From positions 364,840 to 428,839 of the forward strand of contig JAWKQN010000002.1 of NCBI GenBank assembly GCA_041390125.1: a stretch of DNA of 64,000 bases, read 5' to 3'. A program made the translations under genes and the position numbers. The notes beneath the pieces were generated by a model. The model searched no databases, had not been told where the DNA came from, and was given only the letters and a program-made list of their open reading frames with translations. Position 1 is the stretch's first letter; each line of letters begins with the position of its first letter. Positions 16,071 to 24,872 of the stretch are shown here, in pieces. The stretch comes from Gemmatimonadota bacterium (GTDB lineage: Bacteria > Gemmatimonadota > Gemmatimonadetes > Longimicrobiales > Gaopeijiaceae).

Positions 16071-18302
16071 CTACTCGATCTCGATCGGCCGCGCCGCCGA
16101 CACCCACAGGATGTCGCGCAGGTCCTCGTGTCGTCGGAAGAGCTCGCTCCCCTTCTCCCGGCGACGCGACTCGGTGAAGCCCAGGATCACCAGGTCGGCA
16201 TCCGCCGAGTGGTTCCGCACGAGCCGGCTGAAGTCCACGCGATCGTCCGTCGCGATGACCTGGACGTTCTTGGGGCTGATCTGCAGCCGCCCCTCCTGGA
16301 TCATCCGGGTCAGCTCCGTCGTGCGCTCGGGCGCCTGGTGCTCCGGGAAGGCCGCGTACACGCGGATCTCCCCCTTCTGCCATTCTGGGTGGCCCAGGAG
16401 GATGTACGCCAGCAACACCATCAGATTGGCGTTGCGGTAGTCGTGCCAGGTCAGCCACACGTGGATCGTGCGCCGATTGCCGAAGAAGTTCTCCCCGTGG
16501 CGCAGCACCAGCCGGTTCATGTGGGGCACCGCGGCGAGCGTCAGCCCACCCTGCAGCTCCTCCAGCACGCTCGTGGGATCGTGGATGGAGAACTCGAACA
16601 GGATGGTGTTGTTCTCGATACCGGACACCCCGGGGATCTGGAGACTCTGCGCCAGCGCCGAGGCCATCGAGGGACTGATGATGGTGTCGACGAAGATCTC
16701 GCCATAGCGCTCGCCGGCGAGCTCGAGCAGGCGGCCCTTCACCTGGGCGGCCTCCTCGAACGTACGACGATCCAACCGGCCCGGGATGTAGTGCAGATAG
16801 GTCCCGAAACCGAACCGGTAGCAGAGCCAGGTCAGCAGCCGCAGCGGTGAGCTACGGTCGAACGTTCGCGGCGTGATGGTGATGACGCTGGGCCGCCAGT
16901 CCTCCGCAGCCGCGCCGCTCTGCATGCGGATGTGGAGATAGCGGCTGGCCTGCGCCATCACGCCGCCGAAGATGGACCCCAGGTCGTCGCGGCCGGGGGC
17001 GGCCCGGCTGATGAGGCCGTACAGCGCGGCCATGAGCACGATGGCGACCACCGCGTAGAGCGGGTCCATCTGGAACATCAACAACACGCTGACGAGCGCA
17101 CCGGCCAGGCTGAGGTACCACTTGGAGCGGAAGCTCGGGCGGTACGACGGACGGGCCGCGAAGTGCTCCAGGAAGGAAATCGCGCACAGGGCGCCGTATG
17201 TCACCATGAAGAACATGGAGATGACGCGTGCCACCAGGTCCACCGAGCCCAGCAGCGCCACGCCCAGCGCGACCACGGCCGTGACGACCGTCGCGCTGCG
17301 GGGCTCGTTCTCGCGGCCGACCCCGCGGGCCAGCAGGGCGTTGAGGCGCCGGACGGGCAGCAGGTCGTCCTGGGCGATCGCCTGCAGCGTGCGCGGCGCC
17401 ACCAGGATGGAGCCTACCGCGGACGACAGGGTGGCGCAGGCGAGCCCGACGGGGATGATGGGCCCCCACAGCGCGATGTGCTGCATGGCCAGGTCCCCGA
17501 CCAGCACGTCGGGTGCGGCGCTGCTCGCCATCTTCCAGACGACCGCCACGTAGATGGCCATCCCGGCGCCCGTGGCGCCCAGGATCCCGAGCGGAATGGA
17601 CCGTCGGGGGTTGGCCAGGTCTCCGGACAGCCCGACGCCCGCCGTCATTCCGGTGAAGGCCGGAAAGCAGATGGCGAACACCAGGATGAACGGGTCCGGA
17701 TCGTCGACATGCGCGAGCAACCCGCCCGGGTCCCCCAGGGTCGCCCCCTCGGCGGGACCGAGGAAGAAGAGCAGGAGCGACACGCCGAGGACGGCCGCCA
17801 CCACGTAGAGGGCCTTCACGCCCAGGTCCGCACCCCGTAGCACCACCAGGACGGACAGCCCGATCGTGGCCGGGACAGACACCAGGCGGGGATCGAAGCC
17901 GAAGCCCAGGGAGGCCAACCACGGGATCAGGGGGCGGAAGGACTCGGCGAACGCGATGAGGTAGAAGCCGACCGACACCGCCTGCGACAGATAGAGCGAG
18001 ATGCCGATGGCCCCGCCGATGGAAGGCCCGAACGAGCGGGAGACGATGAAGTACTCCCCGCCGCCCTCCACCCGACGGTTCGTGGCGATCTCGGCCAGGG
18101 CGAGCGCGGTCGGGACCGTGACGGCATGTCCCAGCAGGATCACGCCGAGCGCGCCCAGCAGGCCGAGGTTCCCGACGGCATAGCCGAACCGCAGGAACAG
18201 GATGGCCCCGAGGATCGTGCTGAGGCTCGCGAGGAACACGGGGCCGGTACCGAAGCCGTGCCCGCGCTCGGCGGGCGGAGGGACGGTGCCGGCGTCGGTC
18301 AT
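16071..18302 (-). CDS. SLC12-like cation-chloride cotransporter / APC permease
   Basis: 743 residues from ATG 18302 (a TTG at 18311 is an alternative start). Residues ~20-400 are a 12-helix APC fold beginning FLASLSTILGAILFLRFGYAVGNLG, the Na-K-Cl cotransporter-like TM1; EGGGEYFIVSRSFGPSIGGAIG marks TM3. Residues ~440-740 form the soluble SLC12-type C-terminal domain, with GENFFGNRRTIHVWLTWHDYRNANLMVLLAYILLGHPEW and DLVILGFTESRRREKG. Probable cation-coupled chloride or amino acid transport at the inner membrane. The adjacent potassium channel 25 bases downstream supports a role in ion balance. Confidence 0.9.
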   Translation of the reverse strand: MTDAGTVPPPAERGHGFGTGPVFLASLSTILGAILFLRFGYAVGNLGLLGALGVILLGHAVTVPTALALAEIATNRRVEGGGEYFIVSRSFGPSIGGAIGISLYLSQAVSVGFYLIAFAESFRPLIPWLASLGFGFDPRLVSVPATIGLSVLVVLRGADLGVKALYVVAAVLGVSLLLFFLGPAEGATLGDPGGLLAHVDDPDPFILVFAICFPAFTGMTAGVGLSGDLANPRRSIPLGILGATGAGMAIYVAVVWKMASSAAPDVLVGDLAMQHIALWGPIIPVGLACATLSSAVGSILVAPRTLQAIAQDDLLPVRRLNALLARGVGRENEPRSATVVTAVVALGVALLGSVDLVARVISMFFMVTYGALCAISFLEHFAARPSYRPSFRSKWYLSLAGALVSVLLMFQMDPLYAVVAIVLMAALYGLISRAAPGRDDLGSIFGGVMAQASRYLHIRMQSGAAAEDWRPSVITITPRTFDRSSPLRLLTWLCYRFGFGTYLHYIPGRLDRRTFEEAAQVKGRLLELAGERYGEIFVDTIISPSMASALAQSLQIPGVSGIENNTILFEFSIHDPTSVLEELQGGLTLAAVPHMNRLVLRHGENFFGNRRTIHVWLTWHDYRNANLMVLLAYILLGHPEWQKGEIRVYAAFPEHQAPERTTELTRMIQEGRLQISPKNVQVIATDDRVDFSRLVRNHSADADLVILGFTESRRREKGSELFRRHEDLRDILWVSAARPIEIE

Positions 18303-18384
18303 CGGGGCCAAGATGCCGGAAGGGCCCCCTCAACGTCCAGGGTCGGCAACGCGCGATCTGCGCGCGCGCCGCAGGCGTGACGCG

Positions 18385-20274
18385 TCAGGCGCTGCGGGCC
18401 GCCGCCACGGGGTGCAGGTCGGCGGGAGGGCGGGCGAGGCGCTCCATGAACTGGTCGGGCGTCTCGGGACGACCGAGCGCGAAGCCCTGGATGGCGTCGC
18501 ATCCCACCTCGCTCAGGATCCGCACCTGCTCCATGTCCTCGGCCCCTTCGGCCACGACGTTGAGGTCCATGGAATGGGCCAGCGCGACGACGGTCGCCAC
18601 CAGCTCCCGGTCCTTGGGATCGGTCTGGACGTTGCGGATGAAGGAGCGGTCGATCTTCAGCGTCTTGATCGGAAGCTCGCGCAGGTGGCGCAGGGAGGAG
18701 TAGCCCGTCCCGAAGTCGTCCAGCGCCACGCGGATCCCCATCATCGCCAGGGAGTTCACCGTCCGCAGCCCCTGGGAGCCCGTCTGCATCAACTGCGACT
18801 CGGTCACCTCCAGCTGGAGGCGCTCCGGGGTGACGCCCGCTTCGTCCAGGATCTCCAGCACCCGCCGGTCCAGACCCACACGTTGGAGCTGGCGGGGCGA
18901 CACGTTCACGGAGACCCGCAGGCCCTCGTGTCCGGCGTCCGACCAGCGCCGCGCCTCGGTCAGGGCCTTGGCCAGCACGTACTCGCCGAGCTCGTCGATC
19001 AGCTCCGACTCCTCGGCGATCGGGATGAAGCGGCCCGGCGGGACCGGCTGACCCCGCCGCGTCCAACGCGCCAGTGCCTCGCCTCCCACCACCCGTCCAT
19101 CCTGCGCGCACACGATCGGCTGCAACGCGATATCCACCCGACCTTCGCGCAGGTCGGAGCGCAGCTCGTTCTCGAGGATCAGACGCTCGTAGCTGTCCGC
19201 GTCGATCTCGCTGCGGTAGAGGTCGAGCGTGTTCCGGCCCCGATCCTTGGCGCTGTAGAGCGCCGCGTCCGCCTTGCGCAGCAGCGTCTCCCGATCCTGT
19301 CCATCGGTGGGATACATCGCCACGCCGATGCTTGCGGTCACATGCAGCCGACGGCCTTCCAGCTCGAACTGCGGGCGCATGGACTCCAGCAGCCGCTCGG
19401 CGACCCGGCGGGCGTTGTCCGCCGAGCGGATGTTCTGGAGCAGGAAGACGAACTCGTCTCCGCCGAAGCGCGCGAGCACGTCGCCGCTGCGGCCGTGCTC
19501 CTGGAGACGCAGCGCGACCTCGCGCAACAGCTGATCCCCGGCGGAGTGCCCCAAGGTGTCGTTCACGTTCTTGAAGCGATCCAGATCGATGAACAACAGG
19601 GCGAAGACGGTCCCCGTCCGCCGGGCGCGCGTGAGGGCCACGCTGAGCCGGTCCTCGAAGAGCGCCCGGTTGGGCAGGCCGGTCAGCGCATCATGATAGG
19701 CGAAATGCCGGATCGTCTTCTCGGCCTGCTTGATCTCCGTGAGGTCGTGGAAGCTCCACACCCGTCCCAGGCCCTGGTGGGGTAGCCCGCTCTGGGCCCG
19801 GCTCGTCAGCTGCAGGAAGCGCCCGTCGCGCAGCTCGAGCACGGCCGTCACCAGCTCGCTCGAGTCGCGAACCGCCTGCCGCACCGCCATCTCCAACTCC
19901 TGGGCGCGCACCAGGCGCTGTCCCAGCACGCGGATGAGCTCGGTCCCGTCGCGCACGATCTCGTCGGCTCCCATGCGCCACAACGCCTCGAAGCGCCGGT
20001 TCCAGCGCACGACCGTACCGTCCCCGTCGATGACGAGAACGCCGTCCTCCGTCGAGTCGAGCGTCGCCTCCAGCAGCGCCACGAGCTCCCGCAGCTCCGA
20101 ATTGGACTCGTTGAGCTCGGCGGAGCTCAGGTCCAGCGCACGCTCCAGCGTGGCCCGGTCCGCGTCGGACTGTTCGTAGGCCTTGGAAACGGCGTTCAGC
20201 AGGTCGGACAGCTCGGGGGTGATGCGCACATCCCCGAGGGCCCGCTTGAGCTGGCGGCGCAGGAGCGGATGCAC
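18385..20274 (-). CDS. PAS-GGDEF-EAL cyclic-di-GMP enzyme
   Basis: 629 residues from a GTG that immediately follows the stop of the FIST gene (TGA-GTG). Order: helical N-terminus, a PAS-like domain (~70-180), GGDEF domain with LARFGGDEFVFLL at ~265, and EAL domain with GGEALARW, NVSPRQL, LEVTES, DDFGTGYSSL, LKIDRSFI and IQGFALGRP. Both active-site signatures look intact, so it may make and/or degrade c-di-GMP. Cytoplasmic, no membrane segment. The direct junction with FIST implies the pair works as sensor and output. EGAED replaces the more common EGVE in the EAL domain. Confidence 0.93.
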   Translation of the reverse strand: MHPLLRRQLKRALGDVRITPELSDLLNAVSKAYEQSDADRATLERALDLSSAELNESNSELRELVALLEATLDSTEDGVLVIDGDGTVVRWNRRFEALWRMGADEIVRDGTELIRVLGQRLVRAQELEMAVRQAVRDSSELVTAVLELRDGRFLQLTSRAQSGLPHQGLGRVWSFHDLTEIKQAEKTIRHFAYHDALTGLPNRALFEDRLSVALTRARRTGTVFALLFIDLDRFKNVNDTLGHSAGDQLLREVALRLQEHGRSGDVLARFGGDEFVFLLQNIRSADNARRVAERLLESMRPQFELEGRRLHVTASIGVAMYPTDGQDRETLLRKADAALYSAKDRGRNTLDLYRSEIDADSYERLILENELRSDLREGRVDIALQPIVCAQDGRVVGGEALARWTRRGQPVPPGRFIPIAEESELIDELGEYVLAKALTEARRWSDAGHEGLRVSVNVSPRQLQRVGLDRRVLEILDEAGVTPERLQLEVTESQLMQTGSQGLRTVNSLAMMGIRVALDDFGTGYSSLRHLRELPIKTLKIDRSFIRNVQTDPKDRELVATVVALAHSMDLNVVAEGAEDMEQVRILSEVGCDAIQGFALGRPETPDQFMERLARPPADLHPVAAARSA

Positions 20275-21405
20275 TCAGACCTCGGCAAACGTGGTGATGG
20301 TCATGGTCTGGTTGTGCAGCTCGCACCCGCCGGGCTCCAACAGCGGCGAGATCTCACCGTACGAGTAGAAGCCGGTGAGCGCGGCCCGGGCCCCGAGGAC
20401 GTCGCGCACCACCTCCACCTCCTCCTCGATGCGTTGGTCGAGCACCAGCTTGCGACCCACACAGGAGATCAGGATCGCCAGCTCCGCGGGGGTGCCGTCG
20501 AGCGTATCGAAGGCGTACCGGGCTGCTCCTTCCGCGCCGTCGATGAGACGCTCGAAGTTGGCCTTCATCAGGCGGGCCCACGACCCCTCGGGGATGTCTC
20601 CCGCGAAGGTCATGGTCTGCCGCTCTTCGTCCACCGCCAGGATCGTGCGCACGAGGGATCCCTCGCGACCCTCCGTGCGGATGCTCAGCGGGAACATCAG
20701 CGCGCTCGACGGCAGCTCCCTGGCGTGCTCCCCCAGGTACTTCTTGTAGAGCGCGAGCGCGCTGCGGCCGTCGAGCTCGTGGAGCACGTTGCCCTCCGCG
20801 CGCGTGACGAGGCGCTCCGGGCCGAAGGGATCCCAGCCGCTCAGGCACCCGTGGCCCACGCGCAGGCGATCACCGTAGAAGCCCACCACGACCACCGTTC
20901 CATCCCGGGCGTTCGTTCCGTCCACCACCACGGTGCGCTGGAAGTACGCGGCGTCGCCGGAGAGGCCGCCGGTCACCAGCGTCCCGGGAGGAAGCACGGC
21001 CCGGAGGCCCCGGGCCAGATCGCTGCCGTTCACCGAGATCCCTTCCGACAGCACCATCACCGACCGGATGCCTTCGGGGGGTAACGCGGTCGCGAGGCGG
21101 CGGCCCAATGCCTCTGCGTCGGGCGCCTCGCCGATCCGCGCGGACGCCGTGCGGACGTGCGAGGACTCGAACCGGACCGCCGAAGCGATGACGGTGCCGT
21201 CGGTCACGGCGACATCGAGGATCTCGCCGGCGGTGGAGCATCCCACCAGGGGCGTCCCCGGTTGGCGCGCCGCCAGCTCCTCCAGCACGGCCCCGGCCTC
21301 GAGCGGCTCACGGGCTCCGAACACGAGGACCAGGTCGGCTCCCTCCGGGCCGAGGTCGCCCGACCACCCCTGCGTTGGCGTCCACTGCGCCTGTTCGACC
21401 TTCAC
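20275..21405 (-). CDS. FIST domain sensor protein (FIST-N and FIST-C)
   Basis: 376 residues from a GTG at 21405. The N-terminal part has LVLVFGAREPLEAG, PGTPLVGCSTAGEI and LSEGISVNGSDLARGLRAVLPPGTLVTGGLSGDAAYFQRT, hallmark blocks of FIST-N; the C-terminal part has ALALYKKYLG, GDIPEGSWARLMKANFERLIDGA and ALTGFYSYGEISPLLEPGGCELHNQTMT, typical of FIST-C. FIST domains are thought to bind small ligands such as amino acids in signal transduction. It has no signal peptide. Its stop abuts the start of the GGDEF-EAL gene. Confidence 0.93.
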   Translation of the reverse strand: MKVEQAQWTPTQGWSGDLGPEGADLVLVFGAREPLEAGAVLEELAARQPGTPLVGCSTAGEILDVAVTDGTVIASAVRFESSHVRTASARIGEAPDAEALGRRLATALPPEGIRSVMVLSEGISVNGSDLARGLRAVLPPGTLVTGGLSGDAAYFQRTVVVDGTNARDGTVVVVGFYGDRLRVGHGCLSGWDPFGPERLVTRAEGNVLHELDGRSALALYKKYLGEHARELPSSALMFPLSIRTEGREGSLVRTILAVDEERQTMTFAGDIPEGSWARLMKANFERLIDGAEGAARYAFDTLDGTPAELAILISCVGRKLVLDQRIEEEVEVVRDVLGARAALTGFYSYGEISPLLEPGGCELHNQTMTITTFAEV

Positions 21406-21444
21406 ATCGCGCTCCTTCTCGGCTCACGACCGATCTGCCGTCCC

Positions 21445-21474
21445 CTCCGGGAGTATCGGCAGCCGATCCCGGAG
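21445..21474. terminator. Long imperfect hairpin upstream of the FIST gene
   Basis: CTCCGGG (21445-21451) pairs with CCCGGAG (21468-21474) and ATCGG (21455-21459) with CCGAT (21463-21467), a 12-bp stem with a 3-nt bulge and loop CAG. It sits 40 bases before the FIST start and 170 after the serine hydrolase stop, so it could end the upstream transcript or form part of a FIST leader. Confidence 0.45.
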
Positions 21475-21644
21475 ACCGGAGCGCAAGGAGCGGACCCGGG
21501 CCGGACGGACGTCCGGTCCAGCGGAAGGCCCGTCCCACGAGGCGGGTCGGCCCTCGGTGCGGAACGATCTGCCGGGCCGACGGAGGAATCCTCCGCCCGC
21601 GGAGGATCAATCAGCCGGGCCGCTCGCGGGGTGGGCGGTGGGCG

Positions 21645-23150
21645 TCAGGGCACCCGCGGCAAGGAGTACCCACCGACCTCCAGCGCCACCGCCTCGTCGC
21701 CGCGCACGCGGAAGGTCACGCGCGTGGTCCCACGCCACCGCGTGGCCCAGACCGCTTCGAACGAGTCCCGCTCCCAGTGCTGGAGCGGACCTTCGAGACC
21801 TCCGTAGCGCACCGCGAGCCCTTCGCCCACGCTCCGCACCTCCACCCGCCCGTACAACGGGTCGGCGTAGGTGCCCGCGTAGGCGGACAGGGGAAGGCTG
21901 GGCACCGTCCCCTCGGCGCGCTCGGCCCGCGCCCGGGCGGCGGCCGCCTCGCCTTCGCGCTCCAACCCGTCATAGAGCGTCAGCAGCTCCGCACTCCAGT
22001 CGCGGGGCGGATCGGCATCGAACAGATCGAACACGCGGTACATGAGCGCATGTCGAAGCTCGGCGTGATCGCGGTTCGCGAGCACGTACACACCTACGCC
22101 CTCGTCGCGCAGGAGACCCGCGATGGCCACCATGCCGTCGATGCTCCCCGTGTGGAAGTCGACCTTGCGGCCCTCGTAGTCGGCCTGGAACCAACCGAGC
22201 CCGTAGGTCGTCCAGTGGGGCTTCGTCAGGCGCTGGGTCGGATAGAAGTCCTCCGGCTCCACCAGCGCATGCGGGGTGAAGAGCCACGCCACGGTTTCGG
22301 GGCGGAGCAGCGCCTGCCCGTGTGGCGTGCGACCGTCGGCGAGCAGGAAGCGCAGCCACCGCGACATGTCCTCCACGCTGGACCAGATGGAACCCGCCGC
22401 GGCCACGGGGTCGACGCTGGCGTTGTCGATCTGCTGCACGGAGCCGTCCATACGGAAGTGCGGGCGGGCGACGTTGGCTTCGCCCTCCACCGCCGCGAGC
22501 GTCGTCCGGGTATCGTCCATGCGGAGCGGGTCCAGGATGCGCCGCTGCACGAAGGTCGCCCAGGGCAGCCCGCTCGCCGCCTCGACCAGCTCGCCGGCCG
22601 CGGCGTACATCAGGTTCTGGTAGACGAACCCCGCACGCATCGAGTACGCCGGCTCGACCAGGCGCATCCGCTCCAGGATCTCGCGCGTCCCGACGTCCTG
22701 CTCGTACCAGAGGAAGTCGGTGTTCCCGAGCCCCGCATTGTGGGTCAGGAGGTCGATGACCCGGAGCTCGCGCGTCACCCACGGATCGCGCAGACGGAAC
22801 CAGGGAAGGTGGTCGATCACCGGGTCCTGCCAGTCGACCCGTCCCTCCTCGACGAGCATCGCGATGGCGGCGGCCGTCATCGCCTTGGTGGTCGAGCCGA
22901 TCGCGAAGCGTGTGTGGGCATCGACGGGATCCTCCGCGCCTACGACCAGCGTGCCATAGCCGCGCGCGAAGAGCAGCGAATCGCCCCGGACGACCGCGAC
23001 CGCCAGGCCCGGCACCTCCCAGGCGCGCACGGCTTCGCGCACGTAGCGGTCGAACGCGTCCACCGGGAAGGCCTGGGCGTCCAGCGCGGACGGCCGCAGG
23101 AGGGGGAGGAGGACGAGCAGAAAGACGACGAGCGCGCGGATCTTCGACAT
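21645..23150 (-). CDS. Exported serine hydrolase, beta-lactamase/DD-peptidase (class C) fold
   Basis: 501 residues. Signal peptide 1-26 ends ALDAQA. The catalytic SxxK is ST TK at Ser86-Lys89 (AIGSTTKAM), the second motif Tyr-x-Asn is YQN in FVYQNLMYAAAG, and HTGSIDGM matches the HxG third motif. The last ~120 residues (from about LPLSAYAGTYADPLYGRVEV) form a DUF3471-like beta domain seen in many S12 hydrolases. It may be an esterase, D-amino peptidase or penicillin-binding-like enzyme; the substrate cannot be inferred. A terminator hairpin separates it from the upstream fasciclin gene. Confidence 0.92.
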   Translation of the reverse strand: MSKIRALVVFLLVLLPLLRPSALDAQAFPVDAFDRYVREAVRAWEVPGLAVAVVRGDSLLFARGYGTLVVGAEDPVDAHTRFAIGSTTKAMTAAAIAMLVEEGRVDWQDPVIDHLPWFRLRDPWVTRELRVIDLLTHNAGLGNTDFLWYEQDVGTREILERMRLVEPAYSMRAGFVYQNLMYAAAGELVEAASGLPWATFVQRRILDPLRMDDTRTTLAAVEGEANVARPHFRMDGSVQQIDNASVDPVAAAGSIWSSVEDMSRWLRFLLADGRTPHGQALLRPETVAWLFTPHALVEPEDFYPTQRLTKPHWTTYGLGWFQADYEGRKVDFHTGSIDGMVAIAGLLRDEGVGVYVLANRDHAELRHALMYRVFDLFDADPPRDWSAELLTLYDGLEREGEAAAARARAERAEGTVPSLPLSAYAGTYADPLYGRVEVRSVGEGLAVRYGGLEGPLQHWERDSFEAVWATRWRGTTRVTFRVRGDEAVALEVGGYSLPRVP

Positions 23151-23220
23151 GGGCTCTCCGGGGGAGTCGGACGCCGGCCACGCTGCGGAGCGGAGCGGTC
23201 GGGGTCAAGCCCATGCGCGA

Positions 23221-23251
23221 ACGCGGTGGCCGGAGCACCCGGCCACCGCGT
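23221..23251 (-). terminator. Hairpin terminator after the fasciclin gene
   Basis: Perfect 13-bp inverted repeat ACGCGGTGGCCGG / CCGGCCACCGCGT with loop AGCAC, 46 bases downstream of the fasciclin stop. It should isolate the fasciclin transcript from the serine hydrolase gene. A second palindrome CGAGGCGC-GC-GCGCCTCG follows at 23259-23276. Confidence 0.75.
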
Positions 23252-23296
23252 CGGCGGGCGAGGCGCGCGCGCCTCGGCCCGAGCGTCACACCCGGC

Positions 23297-23779
23297 CTAC
23301 GAGGAGGGGAGGATGACCTTGTCGATGACGTGGATCACGCCGTTGCTGGCCATGATGTCGGTCGTGACGACGTTCGCCTCGTCGATCATGACCTTGCCAC
23401 CGGAGACGGTGATGTCCGCCTCCTGACCGTTGACGGTGGTGGCCTCATCGAGCTTCACCACGTCCGCCGCGGTCACCTTCCCGGGCACCACGTGGTAGGT
23501 CAGGATGGCCGTCAGCTTCTCCTTGTCCGCGAGCAGCGCCTCGAGCGTGCCCGCCGGAAGCGCGGCGAACGCTTCGTCCGTCGGGGCGAAGACCGTGAAC
23601 GGCCCTTCCCCCTTCAGCGTCTCCACCAGACCGGCGGCCTCCAGCGCGGTCGCCAGCGTCGTGAACGAGCCGGCCGCGACCGCCGTCTCGACGATGTCCC
23701 TGGACTGGGCGTCGACGGCGACGGCGTCGGCCCCGGCGAACGCGATCGCCAGTGTGAGCAACGAGATCGTCTTCTTCAT
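23297..23779 (-). CDS. Secreted fasciclin (FAS1) domain protein
   Basis: 160 residues from ATG 23779 with GGAG nine bases upstream; the frame further upstream is not coding. Signal peptide 1-25 ([19 protein letters not shown]...VDAQS). The remainder is a single FAS1 domain: [22 protein letters not shown] (H1 motif region), [10 protein letters not shown] with the conserved YH, and a C-terminal [14 protein letters not shown] (H2). FAS1 proteins act outside the cytoplasm in adhesion, and some bacterial members bind carotenoids or respond to stress. Its promoter lies inside the CarH operator array, so I expect control by the divergent B12 photoreceptor. Confidence 0.93.
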   Translation of the reverse strand: MKKTISLLTLAIAFAGADAVAVDAQSRDIVETAVAAGSFTTLATALEAAGLVETLKGEGPFTVFAPTDEAFAALPAGTLEALLADKEKLTAILTYHVVPGKVTAADVVKLDEATTVNGQEADITVSGGKVMIDEANVVTTDIMASNGVIHVIDKVILPSS

Positions 23780-23827
23780 GGATGGTTCTCCGTGGTGCCG
23801 GAGGAATGGACGGAAGAGCATCGGATG

Positions 23828-23899
23828 TTGAACAACTGTTGTACATGGATTGTACAATCTATGTCCAAGTCTTGTCAACGGGGTGTCCAGGTCTACATT
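23828..23899. promoter_or_regulatory. CarH/LitR-type operator: six 11-bp-phased repeats with divergent promoters
   Basis: Direct repeats begin exactly every 11 bp: TTGAACA (23828), TTGTACA (23839), TTGTACA (23850), ATGTCCA (23861), TTGTCAA (23872), GTGTCCA (23883). CarH tetramers are known to bind 11-bp head-to-tail repeats. Embedded promoters: minus strand -35 TTGACA (23878-23873) and -10 TACAAT (23854-23849), spacer 18, reading into the fasciclin gene; plus strand -35 TTGTCA (23872-23877) and -10 TACATT (23894-23899), spacer 16, reading into the regulator gene. A bound regulator would cover both. Confidence 0.8.
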
Positions 23900-23923
23900 G
23901 AGGCATCCTGCCCCCCGCCCCCG

Positions 23924-24853
23924 ATGCCCATGAACCGCCATCCCATCCGCGTCGCCGCCCTCCGGGCCGGCCTCTCCCCGGCCGCGCTGCGGGCCTGGGA
24001 GCGACGGTACGCCGCCGTGGTTCCGGAGCGGACCGAAGCTGGACAGAGGATGTACACGGACGCCCAGGTGCGCCGCCTGGAGCTCCTCCGGCGCGCGACC
24101 GAGGCGGGGCGGGCGATCCACCAGATTGCCGGCCTGACGGACGAGGCCCTGGAGGTGCTGGTGGCCGGTGACGTCCTGCCGCCGATCCCGGGGGCCCAGG
24201 TCCAGGCGCCCACGCCTCCGCGGACGGCCCAGGAGACGGTCGAACGGGCCTTCGCGGCGGTGGAGGGCCTGGACGGTGCCCGGTTGGAGCGCGTGCTGCG
24301 CCGGGCCGCGCTGGCCCGGGGTCTACAGGGCGTCGCGGAGCAGGTCTTCCATCCGCTGAGCGTCCGCATCGGGGAGGCCTGGGCGGCGGGCACACTCGGC
24401 CCCGCACACGAGCACCTGGCCAGCGCCACGCTGCGCCGCATCCTCTCCTGGATGATCGACGCGGCGCAGCCGTCGGACGGGAGGGGGCCGACCATCGTCG
24501 TGGCCACCCCGACCGGCGAGCGCCACGAGATCGGCGCCATGATCGTCGGCGCCACCGCGGCGCAGGAGGGTTGGCAGGTCGTCTATCTCGGTCCCGATCT
24601 GCCGGCGCCCGACCTCGCCGACGCGGCTGTTCGCGTCGGCGCTCGCGTCGTCGCGGTCAGCCTCGTCCGCGCCGACGCGACGTCGATGCCCTATCTGCTC
24701 GCCCTGCGCGGCGCCCTGCCGGAGGGCACCGAGCTGGTGGTGGGAGGCGGAGCGGCGGGCGGGACCACCATGCTGCCGACGGGCACCACCCACGCCCCGG
24801 ATCTCGACACCTTCCGGGCGCGGCTGGCGCAGTGGGCGCGGCGCCCCGACTGA
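23924..24853 (+). CDS. CarH/LitR-type MerR regulator with adenosylcobalamin photosensor domain
   Basis: 309 residues, ATG 23924 (23930 also possible). Residues 7-75 are a MerR winged helix ([44 protein letters not shown]). Residues ~105-180 are the four-helix bundle with the diagnostic W-x9-EH motif (Trp153, Glu163, His164) that caps the adenosyl group in CarH. Residues ~188-305 are a B12-binding Rossmann domain with the lower-ligand motif ERHEIG (His201) and YLGPDLP. In the family the AdoCbl form is a tetrameric repressor in the dark, and green, blue or UV light breaks it apart. Predicted autoregulation and control of the divergent fasciclin gene; no carotenoid genes are nearby. Confidence 0.92.
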   Translation: MPMNRHPIRVAALRAGLSPAALRAWERRYAAVVPERTEAGQRMYTDAQVRRLELLRRATEAGRAIHQIAGLTDEALEVLVAGDVLPPIPGAQVQAPTPPRTAQETVERAFAAVEGLDGARLERVLRRAALARGLQGVAEQVFHPLSVRIGEAWAAGTLGPAHEHLASATLRRILSWMIDAAQPSDGRGPTIVVATPTGERHEIGAMIVGATAAQEGWQVVYLGPDLPAPDLADAAVRVGARVVAVSLVRADATSMPYLLALRGALPEGTELVVGGGAAGGTTMLPTGTTHAPDLDTFRARLAQWARRPD

Positions 24854-24872
24854 GGCCGAGGGGCGAGCGCCG

